A DNA stretch of 59,721 nt. Source: a virus. The stretch covers positions 1 to 59,721 of IMG/VR virus record IMGVR_UViG_3300037459_000161; one strand, given 5' to 3'. A program made the position numbers and the translations under genes. Positions 15,733 to 24,033 of this stretch are shown piece after piece. The notes under the pieces are model-generated. The model was not told the origin of the DNA. It did not search any database and saw only the letters and a program-made list of their open reading frames with translations. Positions within the stretch are counted from its first letter, which is position 1; each line of letters begins with the position of its first letter.

Positions 15733-15805
15733 CAGGAGTTAGGATAACTGGAAAATCCATTGGGTTGTGGCCCCGAAAATAAAGGTTCAAGACCTTTACT
15801 CCTGA
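15733..15805 (+). tRNA. tRNA-His (anticodon GUG)
   Basis: Full cloverleaf: acceptor CAGGAGT/ACTCCTG, D-stem GGAT/ATCC with loop AACTGGAAA, anticodon stem TTGGG/CCCGA with loop TTGTGGC (anticodon GTG, U33), 4-nt variable loop, T-stem AAAGG/CCTTT with loop TTCAAGA. The discriminator base is A and position -1 is U, so the G-1:C73 signature of most bacterial tRNA-His is absent. This matches the A73, G-1-less form known in many Alphaproteobacteria. CCA is not encoded. It is the only tRNA I found. Confidence 0.85.
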
Positions 15806-15825
15806 TTTACATACAAAGGTAATCA

Positions 15826-16644
15826 ATGGCTATAATTCCGCAAAACCCAAATGTCACATTAGCGCGTTTAAACGCATTAGAATTCCCACAAAGAAATGGG
15901 AATACTGTTGCTATGTCAACAATTGGTGATAGTTGCGATAGAAAATTATGGTTTAATTTACATTGGATTTCCGAACCTGAAATAATCAATGTTCGTATAA
16001 AAAATCTTTTTGCTACTGGTACAAGAGCAGAAGATTTTATTATTAAAGATCTTGAAAAAGTTGATATCAAAATTACAAATAGGCAAGAAGAAATTTGGGC
16101 CGCAATGGGTCATGCACACGGTTTTACCGACGGTAGAGCAAATGATGTACCAGAAGCACCAAAAACACAACATTTACTTGAAATTAAAACACATAATCTT
16201 AAATATTTCAAAAAACTTCAAAAAGAAGGTATAAGAGTAGGTTTCCCAAAACATTACGCTCAATGCCAACGTTACATGAAAGCTTTAAAATTGAAAAGAA
16301 CTTTGTATGTTGGTTACTGCAAAGATGACAGCGCATATTACACTGAAAGACTTCGTTATGATCCTGGTTACGCTGCCGATCTCGTTCGTAAAGAGGAAGG
16401 TATTGTTTTAGCTACTGTTCCACCAATAAACAAATTCCATAAAGGGTGGTTTGAATGTACATGGTGTAGACACAATCAAGTTTGTTACGAGAATAAACCA
16501 GTCGCAAAAAATTGCAGAACATGCTATAATGTTGATAAGGCCAAAGATGGGAAATGGATTTGTACCCTCAATGGTGAACATGAAATTCCGCATGAAGTTC
16601 AATTAACTGGTTGTGACTATCATAAGCCAATAAAAATAGTGTGA
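15826..16644 (+). CDS. PD-(D/E)XK exonuclease with Cys cluster
   Basis: 272 aa. GFTDGRAND and LLEIKTHN are the catalytic Asp and E-x-K of a RecB/Cas4-type nuclease. A C-terminal cluster (CTWCRHNQVC, NCRTC) could hold an Fe-S centre or zinc. Together with Sak4 and the SSB it forms an exonuclease-annealase recombination module. A GTTTAAAC lies near its start. Confidence 0.75.
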   Translation: MAIIPQNPNVTLARLNALEFPQRNGNTVAMSTIGDSCDRKLWFNLHWISEPEIINVRIKNLFATGTRAEDFIIKDLEKVDIKITNRQEEIWAAMGHAHGFTDGRANDVPEAPKTQHLLEIKTHNLKYFKKLQKEGIRVGFPKHYAQCQRYMKALKLKRTLYVGYCKDDSAYYTERLRYDPGYAADLVRKEEGIVLATVPPINKFHKGWFECTWCRHNQVCYENKPVAKNCRTCYNVDKAKDGKWICTLNGEHEIPHEVQLTGCDYHKPIKIV

Positions 16645-16868
16645 GGCAAACTAAAAAGTATAGTTTTATTGAATCTTGTATTAATTCATTTGTTGGGTAT
16701 TTAATAAGTTCAATAGTATGTTATTTTGTGTTACCTGAATTTGGATTTAAAGTAAGTTTTAATAATGCATTATCAATAACTTTTATTTTTGCTATTATAT
16801 CAATTATACGTTCATATATAATTAGAAGAATTTTTAATAATATAAAAATAACTAGGGTAAACCCATGA
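16641..16868 (+). CDS. two-helix membrane protein (DUF7220-like)
   Basis: 75 aa, GTG start overlapping the upstream stop. SFIESCINSFVGYLIS and two hydrophobic helices followed by basic residues resemble a small phage membrane family. Inner membrane; function unknown. Confidence 0.5.
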   Translation: MRQTKKYSFIESCINSFVGYLISSIVCYFVLPEFGFKVSFNNALSITFIFAIISIIRSYIIRRIFNNIKITRVNP

Positions 16869-17119
16869 AAAATAGAAAAGGTAGAGATTCTAAATATTTT
16901 AAAGATACTTCTTCTTTTTGGCAGCCAAGAGCATGGGGAAAACTTAGATTACCCGGTAAATTAGGTAAATCTACAAAGCCATCCTGGTATGGTAAGAATT
17001 ATCCTAATTCGATTGTTGCAAAAACCGTTTTAAAACCGCTACCTAAAGGTAGTAAAGCAAATTCAAGAAAGAGAAGGAAGCGCCGCTGGTATGCAAAACA
17101 CCCTATTGAATCTTCCTGA
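16865..17119 (+). CDS. small basic protein
   Basis: 84 aa, rich in Lys/Arg (SRKRRKRRW near the C-terminus), overlapping the helicase start by 29 nt. Likely nucleic-acid binding. No family recognised. Confidence 0.5.
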   Translation: MKNRKGRDSKYFKDTSSFWQPRAWGKLRLPGKLGKSTKPSWYGKNYPNSIVAKTVLKPLPKGSKANSRKRRKRRWYAKHPIESS

Positions 17120-18695
17120 ACCTCGCTGGTATCAGACAGAAGCAACAAATGCAGTAATGGATTTGTTAGCTAAAAATGATATTAACATTCATCCTGTTGT
17201 GGTCGCACCGACGGCATCCGGCAAATCTTTGATGATTTGCGATTTGATAGATCAATACATTACACAAAATATTGACGCAAAAGTTTTAGTTCTTTCTCAC
17301 GTTAAAGAAATTCTCGATCAAGATTTTGAAGCATTAAACGATTACTTTTCTGGTAGTGGTGTCGGCCTTTACAGTGCTGGTTTAGGTTTTCGCGACGTTG
17401 ACCAAATTACCGTCGCTGGTATTCAATCTGTTCATAATAAACCAGAACTATTTAAAGATGTAAAGTTAATTATCATTGATGAATGCCATTTAGTAACAAT
17501 TCGTGGAACTGGTATGTACCGAAAGTTTCTTTCTAAGATGAAAGCAAACTATGTCGGTTTTACTGCTACGCATTTTCGTTTAGGGCATGGATATATTCAT
17601 AAAGGTGAAGGTGCATTATTCACAGATATCGCTTATGATATGTCAAAGCCAGAAATTTTTAATCGGCTAGTTCATGAAGGTTATCTCTGTAAATTAATTG
17701 CGCGAGCAACAGATATGCGCTTTGATGCAGAAGGAATCAAACTAATAGCACAAGATTACTCTGTAAAAGAACTAAGTTTAGAATTTGATAGAGACGAAAT
17801 TACAGAAGTTGCTGTTAAAGAAATTGTAAAGTACGGACACAATTACAAAAAGTGGTTAGTCTTTGCAATTGATATCAAACACGCTGTACATATTACAGAG
17901 GCGTTTAAACGGTTAGGTATTAACGCTGCTTGTGTTCATTCAAAGATGAAAGATAGTGATAGAGATAGAATCATCGAAGCGTATAGAAGTGGGAAGTACA
18001 GAGCAGTTGTCAACGTCGATATTCTCACAACAGGCTTGAATGTACCTGATATAGATTTAATTGCTCTCTTACGCCCAACAAAATCGCCTGTATTCCACGT
18101 TCAGTCTATCGGGAGAGGTTTGCGCGTTTTCCTTGGGAAAAATCACACTTTAGTTTTAGATTTCGCGCAAAACATTTCTAGACTCGGGCCAATTAATGAT
18201 GTTGTCGTTAAGCAAAAAGAAAAAGGTAAGAAAGGACAACCGATAATCAAAGAATGCCCATCATGCCAAGCTTTAATCGCACCGGCAGTTAGAATTTGTC
18301 CGGTATGTGGATATGAATTCAAATTTAAAACGCATCTGACAGCAAAACCTGGAACAGATGATATCGTTAAGAAAACAGAAATAAATATTGCAAAATGGCA
18401 TGATGTTAAAAATGTGAAATATCGAATTCACAAGAGGGTTGGAAAGCCAGATATTTTGTTGGTTAAGTATACAGTAGGAATTCAAACTATATCAGAATGG
18501 ATTTGTTATGACTACGAAGGTTATCCAAAATATTCTGCTGATAATTGGGTAAGGTTCCGATCTCCAGAAGGAATGCCAAAGCCTGAAAATGTTGCACAGT
18601 TATTCGAGTGGTCGGAATGGTTGAAGCAACCGAAGAAGATTTTCACAAATATGGGAGATAAATTCCCAAAGATTACAAGTGTAGTTTTTGAATAA
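17091..18695 (+). CDS. SF2 DEAD/DEAH-box helicase
   Basis: 534 aa. Motif I APTASGKSL (about residue 40), motif II DECH, motif III FTATH, and motif VI QSIGRGLR. A zinc ribbon (CPSCQALIAPAVRICPVCG) follows and then a basic C-terminal domain. Family roles include DNA unwinding or branch migration in replication and recombination; the 3' end overlaps the convergent small gene by 23 nt. Confidence 0.85.
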   Translation: MQNTLLNLPEPRWYQTEATNAVMDLLAKNDINIHPVVVAPTASGKSLMICDLIDQYITQNIDAKVLVLSHVKEILDQDFEALNDYFSGSGVGLYSAGLGFRDVDQITVAGIQSVHNKPELFKDVKLIIIDECHLVTIRGTGMYRKFLSKMKANYVGFTATHFRLGHGYIHKGEGALFTDIAYDMSKPEIFNRLVHEGYLCKLIARATDMRFDAEGIKLIAQDYSVKELSLEFDRDEITEVAVKEIVKYGHNYKKWLVFAIDIKHAVHITEAFKRLGINAACVHSKMKDSDRDRIIEAYRSGKYRAVVNVDILTTGLNVPDIDLIALLRPTKSPVFHVQSIGRGLRVFLGKNHTLVLDFAQNISRLGPINDVVVKQKEKGKKGQPIIKECPSCQALIAPAVRICPVCGYEFKFKTHLTAKPGTDDIVKKTEINIAKWHDVKNVKYRIHKRVGKPDILLVKYTVGIQTISEWICYDYEGYPKYSADNWVRFRSPEGMPKPENVAQLFEWSEWLKQPKKIFTNMGDKFPKITSVVFE

Positions 18696-18774
18696 CCTTT
18701 TGTGCAAGATCAATCACATCTCCTTCAATTATACTTTCACAACTAGCAATTTCAGTTAATACATTTAACATCAT
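18673..18774 (-). CDS. 33-aa small protein
   Basis: Short helical ORF whose ATG overlaps the upstream stop (ATGA). It ends inside the 3' end of the convergent helicase gene. Upstream extension would overlap the coupled gene by 85 nt and is rejected. Confidence 0.4.
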   Translation of the reverse strand: MMLNVLTEIASCESIIEGDVIDLAQKVIQKLHL

Positions 18775-18944
18775 TTTAAATTCTTCATGATAGCTAATAC
18801 TTCCTGTTGTTCTTTGATCTTCAATGATAACTCTGTTTGTAATATAAATTGCCATTGAGGGTTAACAGCATCAATCCTATTAATATGAACTTTACTTTCT
18901 CCTTCTTTATCTCCATGTTGAATAGTAATTTTCAAGTCATCCAT
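18771..18944 (-). CDS. hypothetical protein
   Basis: 57 aa from the ATG overlapping the upstream stop by one base (TAATG). Beta-rich N-terminus, then a helix. Function unknown. Confidence 0.45.
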   Translation of the reverse strand: MDDLKITIQHGDKEGESKVHINRIDAVNPQWQFILQTELSLKIKEQQEVLAIMKNLK

Positions 18945-19258
18945 TATACAAAATCCTCCCATGAATTCTTTACATCATAAACATTTTTGCCAGTTGCTTT
19001 GAATCTTGCTCTACCCTCTATATTCAATTGATTTACAAGAGGATACCAAGCTTCGTCCATTGATTTATTCAATCTCATCATGTAAAGAACAGCTTTCTCG
19101 TGAAGAAATTCGCGCGTACTAGAATCTAGACGTTGAAAATGTATGCTACCAATAGTTATATTAATATCTGATTGACTACTTGTAGAAATTCTTACTCTAA
19201 TTTTCCCACTTCTAGTCCCAGTGAAATTAAAAGTAATATGCTCTCCGTTGATTCTCAT
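18944..19258 (-). CDS. hypothetical protein
   Basis: 104 aa; an N-terminal beta-rich part (ITFNFTGTRSGKIRVRISTS) and a helical C-terminus. Coupled to both neighbours. No family recognised. Confidence 0.55.
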   Translation of the reverse strand: MRINGEHITFNFTGTRSGKIRVRISTSSQSDINITIGSIHFQRLDSSTREFLHEKAVLYMMRLNKSMDEAWYPLVNQLNIEGRARFKATGKNVYDVKNSWEDFV

Positions 19259-19485
19259 GACAACCCCAACAAGCTTTTAATATTATCCAATGCATCTTGC
19301 TCTGTATCAAATTGGCCGCACCATTCATGTTTCATTTTATCACTTAACGCATTACTGTTTATACGCCAAAACCAACGTTCTTTTAAATCTGGCATGTGTC
19401 CCATACGGAATATTCGTGTTTCAATTTTTGTCTTGATTGTACCATCACCATTACATTTCGAGCATAGAATGTTATACGTTTTCAT
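19255..19485 (-). CDS. Cys-pair protein
   Basis: 76 aa with CSKCNGDGT at the N-terminus, half of a DnaJ-like zinc site. ATGA overlaps at both ends. Function unknown. Confidence 0.5.
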   Translation of the reverse strand: MKTYNILCSKCNGDGTIKTKIETRIFRMGHMPDLKERWFWRINSNALSDKMKHEWCGQFDTEQDALDNIKSLLGLS

Positions 19486-19709
19486 TTTACCTCCGTTCGT
19501 TTATTACGCAAAGCAACTAAAGAATTAACACATTTATTAATTGTCTTATTAGGACATACTGCTAGTTGTCTGCGAAGTTTATCAAGTTCACGTATGTATG
19601 CTAAAATCTGTTTATGATTTTTACATAAGCGCCAAGGTTTGAAATTTATATAAATACAATCTTTACATTTTTTTGTTACTGGCCTAAGTTGTTCACGAGT
19701 TAATATCAT
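19482..19709 (-). CDS. Cys-rich helical protein
   Basis: 75 aa; KCKDC and two further Cys precede a charged helix. It overlaps the coiled-coil gene upstream by 17 nt. Function unknown. Confidence 0.5.
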   Translation of the reverse strand: MILTREQLRPVTKKCKDCIYINFKPWRLCKNHKQILAYIRELDKLRRQLAVCPNKTINKCVNSLVALRNKRTEVK

Positions 19710-19872
19710 TTTTACCCACGTTTAAACGTTGTACTTCATTTTCAAGTTCTTTAACTTTCTTTTCTAACTCTTTTATTCTATCTCGATATTCTTTGCATTT
19801 CTTATCAATTTTTTCACAAGCCTTATGAAATGGATCGTTTTCTAATTTGCTGGGAACATATCCTAGTGTCAT
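19693..19872 (-). CDS. coiled-coil protein
   Basis: 59 aa. The second half (IKELEKKVKELENEVQRL) is a strong heptad repeat, so a dimeric or trimeric coiled coil is expected. A GTTTAAAC site supplies the RLN codons. Function unknown. Confidence 0.5.
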   Translation of the reverse strand: MTLGYVPSKLENDPFHKACEKIDKKCKEYRDRIKELEKKVKELENEVQRLNVGKNDINS

Positions 19873-19873
19873 G

Positions 19874-20323
19874 TTAATTTATCCCTCCAATCCAGTAACC
19901 ATACACACATCTATTACCATCTCTTTGCGGGTTGTGATTGTCGTGAATTACACCATTGACCACAGCGGTAAAATGTCTACTCACCCTTACCACAAGTCTA
20001 CCTTTCGGTAATTCATGCTCTCTCAAGTGAACCTCGACACCCTTACCCACAAATTTAGTCGGCATCCACGTAAAACCGACAGATTCTAAATACCGATTTA
20101 GCAGAATTCGAGTTACACCAGTTCTAGAATTCGACCGACGTTTGTTTTTGCTTTTCCCTCGAAGAATTTGCTCTCTGGCAAACTTATTGATGCCAGTGTA
20201 AACATCTTTATAAGGTATGCCAGTTGCAATCGAAACTGATCGTACAGCACAGTCATTAGTTTCACCAACGAAGCCAGCGTTTAAACGACCACCATCGTCA
20301 TATATAAATTTCATAGTTTCCAT
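19874..20323 (-). CDS. putative papain-like cysteine peptidase
   Basis: 149 aa. NDCAVRSVSIATGIPY places a Cys at the start of a helix, and RHFTAVVNGVIHDNHNP supplies His and Asp/Asn in the order of a papain-fold catalytic triad. Phages carry uncharacterised proteins of this shape; substrate unknown. The fold assignment is inference from these motifs. An alternative start at 20314 has the better-placed GGAAACT ribosome site. Confidence 0.45.
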   Translation of the reverse strand: METMKFIYDDGGRLNAGFVGETNDCAVRSVSIATGIPYKDVYTGINKFAREQILRGKSKNKRRSNSRTGVTRILLNRYLESVGFTWMPTKFVGKGVEVHLREHELPKGRLVVRVSRHFTAVVNGVIHDNHNPQRDGNRCVYGYWIGGIN

Positions 20324-20516
20324 TCTTTTTTAAATTTTCATTGTGCATTCTTACTATGTATGCAGCTAATTCAAAACAACTACACTCAATAATAACTTCA
20401 TTTGCTAAACCGTCAATTATTACAGCATAGTCAATATGATCGTGACCGCGATTATTTCCTCCAACCGCCCAGCGTTTAATTTTTGCTGATTCAAAATCAA
20501 CTATGTTTGTCGGCAT
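20298..20516 (-). CDS. hypothetical protein
   Basis: 72 aa from the ATG at 20516; a GTG at 20525 is also possible. Contains a Cys pair (IIECSCFEL). A further 32-codon TTG-start ORF may lie just upstream. Function unknown. Confidence 0.45.
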   Translation of the reverse strand: MPTNIVDFESAKIKRWAVGGNNRGHDHIDYAVIIDGLANEVIIECSCFELAAYIVRMHNENLKKNGNYEIYI

Positions 20517-20601
20517 TAGATTCACTCTGCTTTAAAATCAACTTACGAAGTTTATTTGCTTCTTTACAATGTCCATTTCCATTAAAAACCAAACGGGCTA
20601 A

Positions 20602-20688
20602 CTATTGCTTATCTGTTCTATTTGCTCTCAATTCATTTCGAGAATTAACTTCATTGCGTCGTCTTTCTCGCTCTGCTCTACCTTTCAT
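20602..20688 (-). CDS. 28-aa basic peptide
   Basis: Very basic ORF (MKGRAERERRRNE) with a strong TAGGAGA ribosome site 9 nt upstream. Possible RNA-binding peptide. Confidence 0.4.
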   Translation of the reverse strand: MKGRAERERRRNEVNSRNELRANRTDKQ

Positions 20689-20707
20689 CTTGATTCTCCT
20701 ATTAACT

Positions 20708-20929
20708 CTATTCAAATTCACATTTGCGCGATAGCTTTCTCGGCTTATGCGCTTTATTCCAAGCTTTACAGTAAGCGATAGCTTCTCCTACTGTCTTGAA
20801 TTCAGGATGTCCAGTATATCGACGTTTACCCATTTCAGGTTCTAGACCATTGGGCCAACCTGGATTTACTCTCCACCAAGTTCTAGTGAAACAGCGATAC
20901 ACGCTACCTCTAGAAAACATATCTTTCAT
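20708..20929 (-). CDS. hypothetical protein
   Basis: 73 aa, Trp/Arg-rich N-terminus (CFTRTWWRVNPGWPNG), then a helical segment (TVGEAIAYCKAWNKAH). First gene after its own promoter and a GAAGGGGTT ribosome site. Function unknown. Confidence 0.55.
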   Translation of the reverse strand: MKDMFSRGSVYRCFTRTWWRVNPGWPNGLEPEMGKRRYTGHPEFKTVGEAIAYCKAWNKAHKPRKLSRKCEFE

Positions 20930-20956
20930 GAATTAACCCCTTCACTCACGTTATTT

Positions 20957-20984
20957 AGTGTAGCACAAATTAAAAAGTTTTCAA
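20957..20984 (-). promoter_or_regulatory. leftward sigma70-like promoter
   Basis: TTGAAA, 16-bp spacer, TACACT preceded by TGC (extended -10). It drives 20929 leftward through the 18.7-20.7 kb small genes. Confidence 0.65.
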
Positions 20985-20987
20985 TAG

Positions 20988-21131
20988 TTAATTTTGCCAA
21001 GCATTATCTCTCCATGCATCAGGGCAGTTGATTTCATGGCAAAGAACACCATTCACCATACAAGGGTTGCAACCGTCGCAACCGCAATGTTTTAACCCAA
21101 TCTCATCTCCATTTTCGTAATGTGTTCTCAT
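20988..21131 (-). CDS. 47-aa Cys-rich protein
   Basis: Pattern HCGCDGCNPCMVNGVLCHEINCPDAW, a dense Cys/His set seen in small phage and bacterial proteins. Probably binds one or two zinc ions. ATGA overlap with the upstream gene supports translation. Confidence 0.6.
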   Translation of the reverse strand: MRTHYENGDEIGLKHCGCDGCNPCMVNGVLCHEINCPDAWRDNAWQN

Positions 21132-21418
21132 GTTTGAATACCTTTTAATTCTTTTGCTTTATCAAGCCACTTACGAACATTATCACAATGCTCTTTACTC
21201 ATGCCTTGTGCCATAAGCATAAAACAAAAACTTGAACCAGCATATCCAGTAGTTAGGAACCACGGATAAAATTCATCATTTGTAATATCAGGTATATCAA
21301 CTTCAAATCTACCTTCTCTCAAGCCAAATGTTCCATCTGCATCTTTAAAAGATGCTTTTGGAAATTTTGTTTTAATAATTTCCCTAGCCTCTGGATCATA
21401 TATTAAATCTGTGAACAT
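21128..21418 (-). CDS. hypothetical protein
   Basis: 96 aa, alpha/beta composition, with FCFMLMAQGMSKEHCDNVRKWL toward the C-terminus. No family recognised. Confidence 0.5.
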   Translation of the reverse strand: MFTDLIYDPEAREIIKTKFPKASFKDADGTFGLREGRFEVDIPDITNDEFYPWFLTTGYAGSSFCFMLMAQGMSKEHCDNVRKWLDKAKELKGIQT

Positions 21419-21419
21419 T

Positions 21420-21719
21420 TTAATCTCCTTTATTTTCTACTGGAGCAGCCAAATTTTCTTGTGTCCAACCCTTTGACCAAGCTGAAAGAATTTCAATAGT
21501 AGAAGCTTCACCGTCGGGAATTTCAACACTAAAATTTCTACCCTCAATCATTTTCATGATTTCATTGTCATAAATAGGAGCGCATTTTCTCCCATCATGG
21601 AACGCCTTGATTCCAAGGTTCTTAGCCTTTTCAAGTTGTACATCTCGTTGTGTGATTACTCTTCTAACATGCTTCGCATTTTTGCAAACTTCATCTGCTA
21701 TTTTTCCCCATTCACTCAT
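21420..21719 (-). CDS. hypothetical protein
   Basis: 99 aa from the ATG just after the upstream stop; the long in-frame extension upstream overlaps a better gene and is rejected. Function unknown. Confidence 0.5.
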   Translation of the reverse strand: MSEWGKIADEVCKNAKHVRRVITQRDVQLEKAKNLGIKAFHDGRKCAPIYDNEIMKMIEGRNFSVEIPDGEASTIEILSAWSKGWTQENLAAPVENKGD

Positions 21720-21720
21720 T

Positions 21721-21939
21721 TTAAATTTCTCCAATCGTATTCTGATAAACCTTACGATGATTAGTCGAAAATACAAATCCTTCTGATTTATCCTTTTTTC
21801 TATAACGCGGACAGAAATAATTTGCACGAAGAATTTTTTCGCCTTCAGGTAATGCTTCGTGAGCAGCCAACATATCTAACCATTTCTTTTCGATTTCCGT
21901 GGTCCAACCTTCAGTTGTGTTATTGATCCATTTTTCCAT
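21721..21939 (-). CDS. hypothetical protein
   Basis: 72 aa from the ATG adjacent to the upstream stop. Acidic, helical, Trp-rich N-terminus. No family recognised. Confidence 0.5.
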   Translation of the reverse strand: MEKWINNTTEGWTTEIEKKWLDMLAAHEALPEGEKILRANYFCPRYRKKDKSEGFVFSTNHRKVYQNTIGEI

Positions 21940-21940
21940 T

Positions 21941-22174
21941 TCAATCTCCCAACACATAAACTTTTCCACCACTAGAATTCCCAGCGTTAGACCAATTTCC
22001 CAAATCGCAGGATTTATGGATTTTGTACCAGTCAATTCCTTGTAAATCTTCACATTTCAAAAACAAACAAGCAACATTAAAAACTGAATGTGGAATTCTC
22101 CAATTGATAGCAAAACGCATTTTTATTTGATCGTCTTGAATCTTCAACCATTTGTGAAATTCTTCTGTTGTCAT
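21941..22174 (-). CDS. hypothetical protein
   Basis: 77 aa; the ATG shares one base with the stop of the DUF2958 gene (TGATG), with an in-frame GTG one codon earlier. Function unknown. Confidence 0.5.
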   Translation of the reverse strand: MTTEEFHKWLKIQDDQIKMRFAINWRIPHSVFNVACLFLKCEDLQGIDWYKIHKSCDLGNWSNAGNSSGGKVYVLGD

Positions 22175-22467
22175 CACATCACATCCTTTAGTGTTTTGTT
22201 ATGGAAACCTCTGTCTCGTTCAATACCAATTCCAAGTGGCCCCTTATAACTCTTTAACTCACTAAGGCTGAAGTAACCAAGTTCCTTGCAATGCCCATCA
22301 ACCAAGCCAAAGAAAATATCTTCACCGTCGAATTCTGTTGCGTACCCACTCCAACTTCCGCAAGGATTGAAAAATTTAACAATGATTGGAGTCTCTTCTG
22401 GTTTTTTCTTTTCGGTTGAATATAGAGGCGGAAGATCTTTTCTATTTTGTTTTGTTAGCAACATCAT
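22174..22467 (-). CDS. DUF2958 family protein
   Basis: 97 aa. LLTKQNRKDLPPLYST, PIIVKFFNPCGSWSGYATEFDG, ELGYFSLSEL and GIERDRGF match the DUF2958 signature found on plasmids and phages. Molecular role unknown. AAAGGAA lies before the ATG. Confidence 0.7.
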   Translation of the reverse strand: MMLLTKQNRKDLPPLYSTEKKKPEETPIIVKFFNPCGSWSGYATEFDGEDIFFGLVDGHCKELGYFSLSELKSYKGPLGIGIERDRGFHNKTLKDVM

Positions 22468-22480
22468 TTTCAATTTCCTT

Positions 22481-23059
22481 TCAAAGATCTGTAATCATTG
22501 GCTCGTCACAACTTCCACAAGTCAAACCATAATTATCGAAAGTACTTAGTGCCTGTCGAGCAACATTCGGGCATGATTCACAAACAATCTTAATCAATCG
22601 GCTTCCCTTAGAACCTCTCGTAACAGGCGTAAGCTTCGCGTGAGGATACTTACCCAAAACTTCGCTAATACCCTCAAGAATCTTAACCAAAACTTCACCA
22701 GAGTTAGTTTCTGTCATCTTACCAACAAGACCAACTGAAGTAGCAAGGTGTTTAAACGGTGCTTTGTGCCCTGCTTTAGTTCCAACAATTGCGTGTACCA
22801 TTTCGTGAGTAAGAACACCTAGAACTTCAATCGGATCGACTAGAACGGGTGAAATAAAAATCTCAAAGAATCCACCTTCCGACGAAGCATCAGACCAACA
22901 CTGGCCGATTGCTTTGTTTTTCTTTCCGCGTTTCCCGAGTGGAAAACCAACAGAAACTTTAATCATTTTTGCTTCTACTCCCTGAGGAATAAAAAGCTGC
23001 TTGTTTAATTGTCTTACTGCTTTATTCAACCATTGTTCGCGCGTAATCGGACTAGGCAT
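22481..23059 (-). CDS. SprT-like zinc metallopeptidase
   Basis: 192 aa. THEMVHAIVG carries the HExxH zinc-binding motif, with a downstream His (GHKAPF). A C-terminal zinc ribbon (CESC ... CGSC) matches SprT/Spartan-type proteins, which cleave DNA-protein crosslinks in eukaryotes. A role in clearing proteins from phage or host DNA is inferred. Confidence 0.75.
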   Translation of the reverse strand: MPSPITREQWLNKAVRQLNKQLFIPQGVEAKMIKVSVGFPLGKRGKKNKAIGQCWSDASSEGGFFEIFISPVLVDPIEVLGVLTHEMVHAIVGTKAGHKAPFKHLATSVGLVGKMTETNSGEVLVKILEGISEVLGKYPHAKLTPVTRGSKGSRLIKIVCESCPNVARQALSTFDNYGLTCGSCDEPMITDL

Positions 23060-23061
23060 TT

Positions 23062-23253
23062 TTACTCCTTTTCTGCTTCGTTCAAAAGATTTTCAAATTC
23101 AACAAGAGTTAATTTTTCTGCTCCGTTATTAATTCGAATAAGATTAACAGAATTAAAAGCATTTTCGTAATTTCCTCCAAGAGAGCGAGTAAATTTAACA
23201 GACTCAAGTATCGCTCTAGCTTGTCCCAAAGTGACAGCCTTTCCCAAAATCAT
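23062..23253 (-). CDS. hypothetical protein
   Basis: 63 aa from an ATG with an AAAGGAGAG ribosome site, preferred to a codon at 23277. Helical, no family recognised. Confidence 0.5.
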   Translation of the reverse strand: MILGKAVTLGQARAILESVKFTRSLGGNYENAFNSVNLIRINNGAEKLTLVEFENLLNEAEKE

Positions 23254-23315
23254 TTTCTCTCCTTTTCCATTAACCAATAAAACAATTATAGCAACGTTTA
23301 AATAACTTGCAACTA

Positions 23316-23492
23316 TTAAGCGAAAAATAAAAAAGTATATTTCTCAATATCACCATCTTTTTTAGAGGTATCATTGATATAAGCAATATTTCCTGTATTG
23401 GAAAAATATTCTTTCATCTTTTTAGATGCGTCTTTAAAATTCTCAAATGATTGAATTAGTGTTTGATCTTCATCTTTTATTACTTTAAACAT
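23316..23492 (-). CDS. small protein, first gene of leftward unit
   Basis: 58 aa with an AAAAGGAAAAG ribosome site, about 40 nt downstream of a good promoter. Acidic/Lys-rich, no recognised domain. First gene of the 23.5-to-21 kb transcription unit. Confidence 0.55.
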   Translation of the reverse strand: MFKVIKDEDQTLIQSFENFKDASKKMKEYFSNTGNIAYINDTSKKDGDIEKYTFLFFA

Positions 23493-23529
23493 TTTCTTTT
23501 CCTTTTAAACTCAATCAACCAACTTCTCT

Positions 23530-23557
23530 ATTCTAATCTTTGATCGGAATTTGTCAA
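23530..23557 (-). promoter_or_regulatory. leftward sigma70-like promoter
   Basis: TTGACA, 16-bp spacer, TAGAAT. Near-consensus and correctly placed for the gene at 23492. Confidence 0.7.
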
Positions 23558-23922
23558 TGGATATTTAGCATTTTATTGAAAATAATTGAAAATAATTACT
23601 TTTTTACTTTTTCTCTTTAAAAACGCATATTTAGCAGGTTTCCATATTGATTGGGTTTTCACCCGAAAACAGGCTTGCGAGGATGGTCCCTAATGGTAGG
23701 AACTATTTTTAGCTATCCGATCATAGACACCAATTTTTTAAGGCACCTTAGAAATGATTCTAGAAGCTGCTCTAAAACCCTTTTAAAATCAACTACTTAG
23801 AGATTGATTTTGTACTAAAAACGTGTTCTTTTTGTCAAGTTTGAAAATTAAAAATGCTCTAACTCGTTTTAATAGCGTTTCAGCTATTAGCTAGCAAAAG
23901 TGAAAAATTGTAAAAATAGATA
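23558..23922. other. non-coding control region
   Basis: About 365 bp between divergent near-consensus promoters. No ORF of note on either strand. AT-rich, with a locally GC-richer block near 23660-23710 and a TTTTAAAATC run. It may hold operators or an RNA; I cannot fold it convincingly by eye. Confidence 0.4.
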
Positions 23923-23950
23923 TTGACATTTGTTTAAATGTAATTATAAT
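23923..23950 (+). promoter_or_regulatory. rightward consensus sigma70 promoter
   Basis: TTGACA, 16-bp spacer, TATAAT: the best promoter match in the genome, so probably the strong early promoter of the 24-28 kb unit. The spacer contains GTTTAAAT, one base off the repeated GTTTAAAC. Confidence 0.8.
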
Positions 23951-23979
23951 GAAGTTGTTCGTTTTTGGAGAAAAGAGAA

Positions 23980-24021
23980 ATGACGATTTATGACAAAAAT
24001 GATCTTAACAAGTACGTTTAA
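23980..24021 (+). CDS. 13-codon leader peptide
   Basis: ATG with a strong GGAGAAAAGAG ribosome site; encodes MTIYDKNDLNKYV and stops at a TAA inside a GTTTAAAC site at 24016. It lies 30 nt downstream of the consensus promoter, so it can couple leader translation to the downstream gene. Confidence 0.45.
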   Translation: MTIYDKNDLNKYV

Positions 24022-24033
24022 ACGAGGGGTAAA

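Noticed and set aside
18673-18855. 60-codon reading from 18855
   Set aside because: Would overlap the coupled gene 18771-18944 by 85 nt; the ATGA-coupled 33-codon form is preferred.
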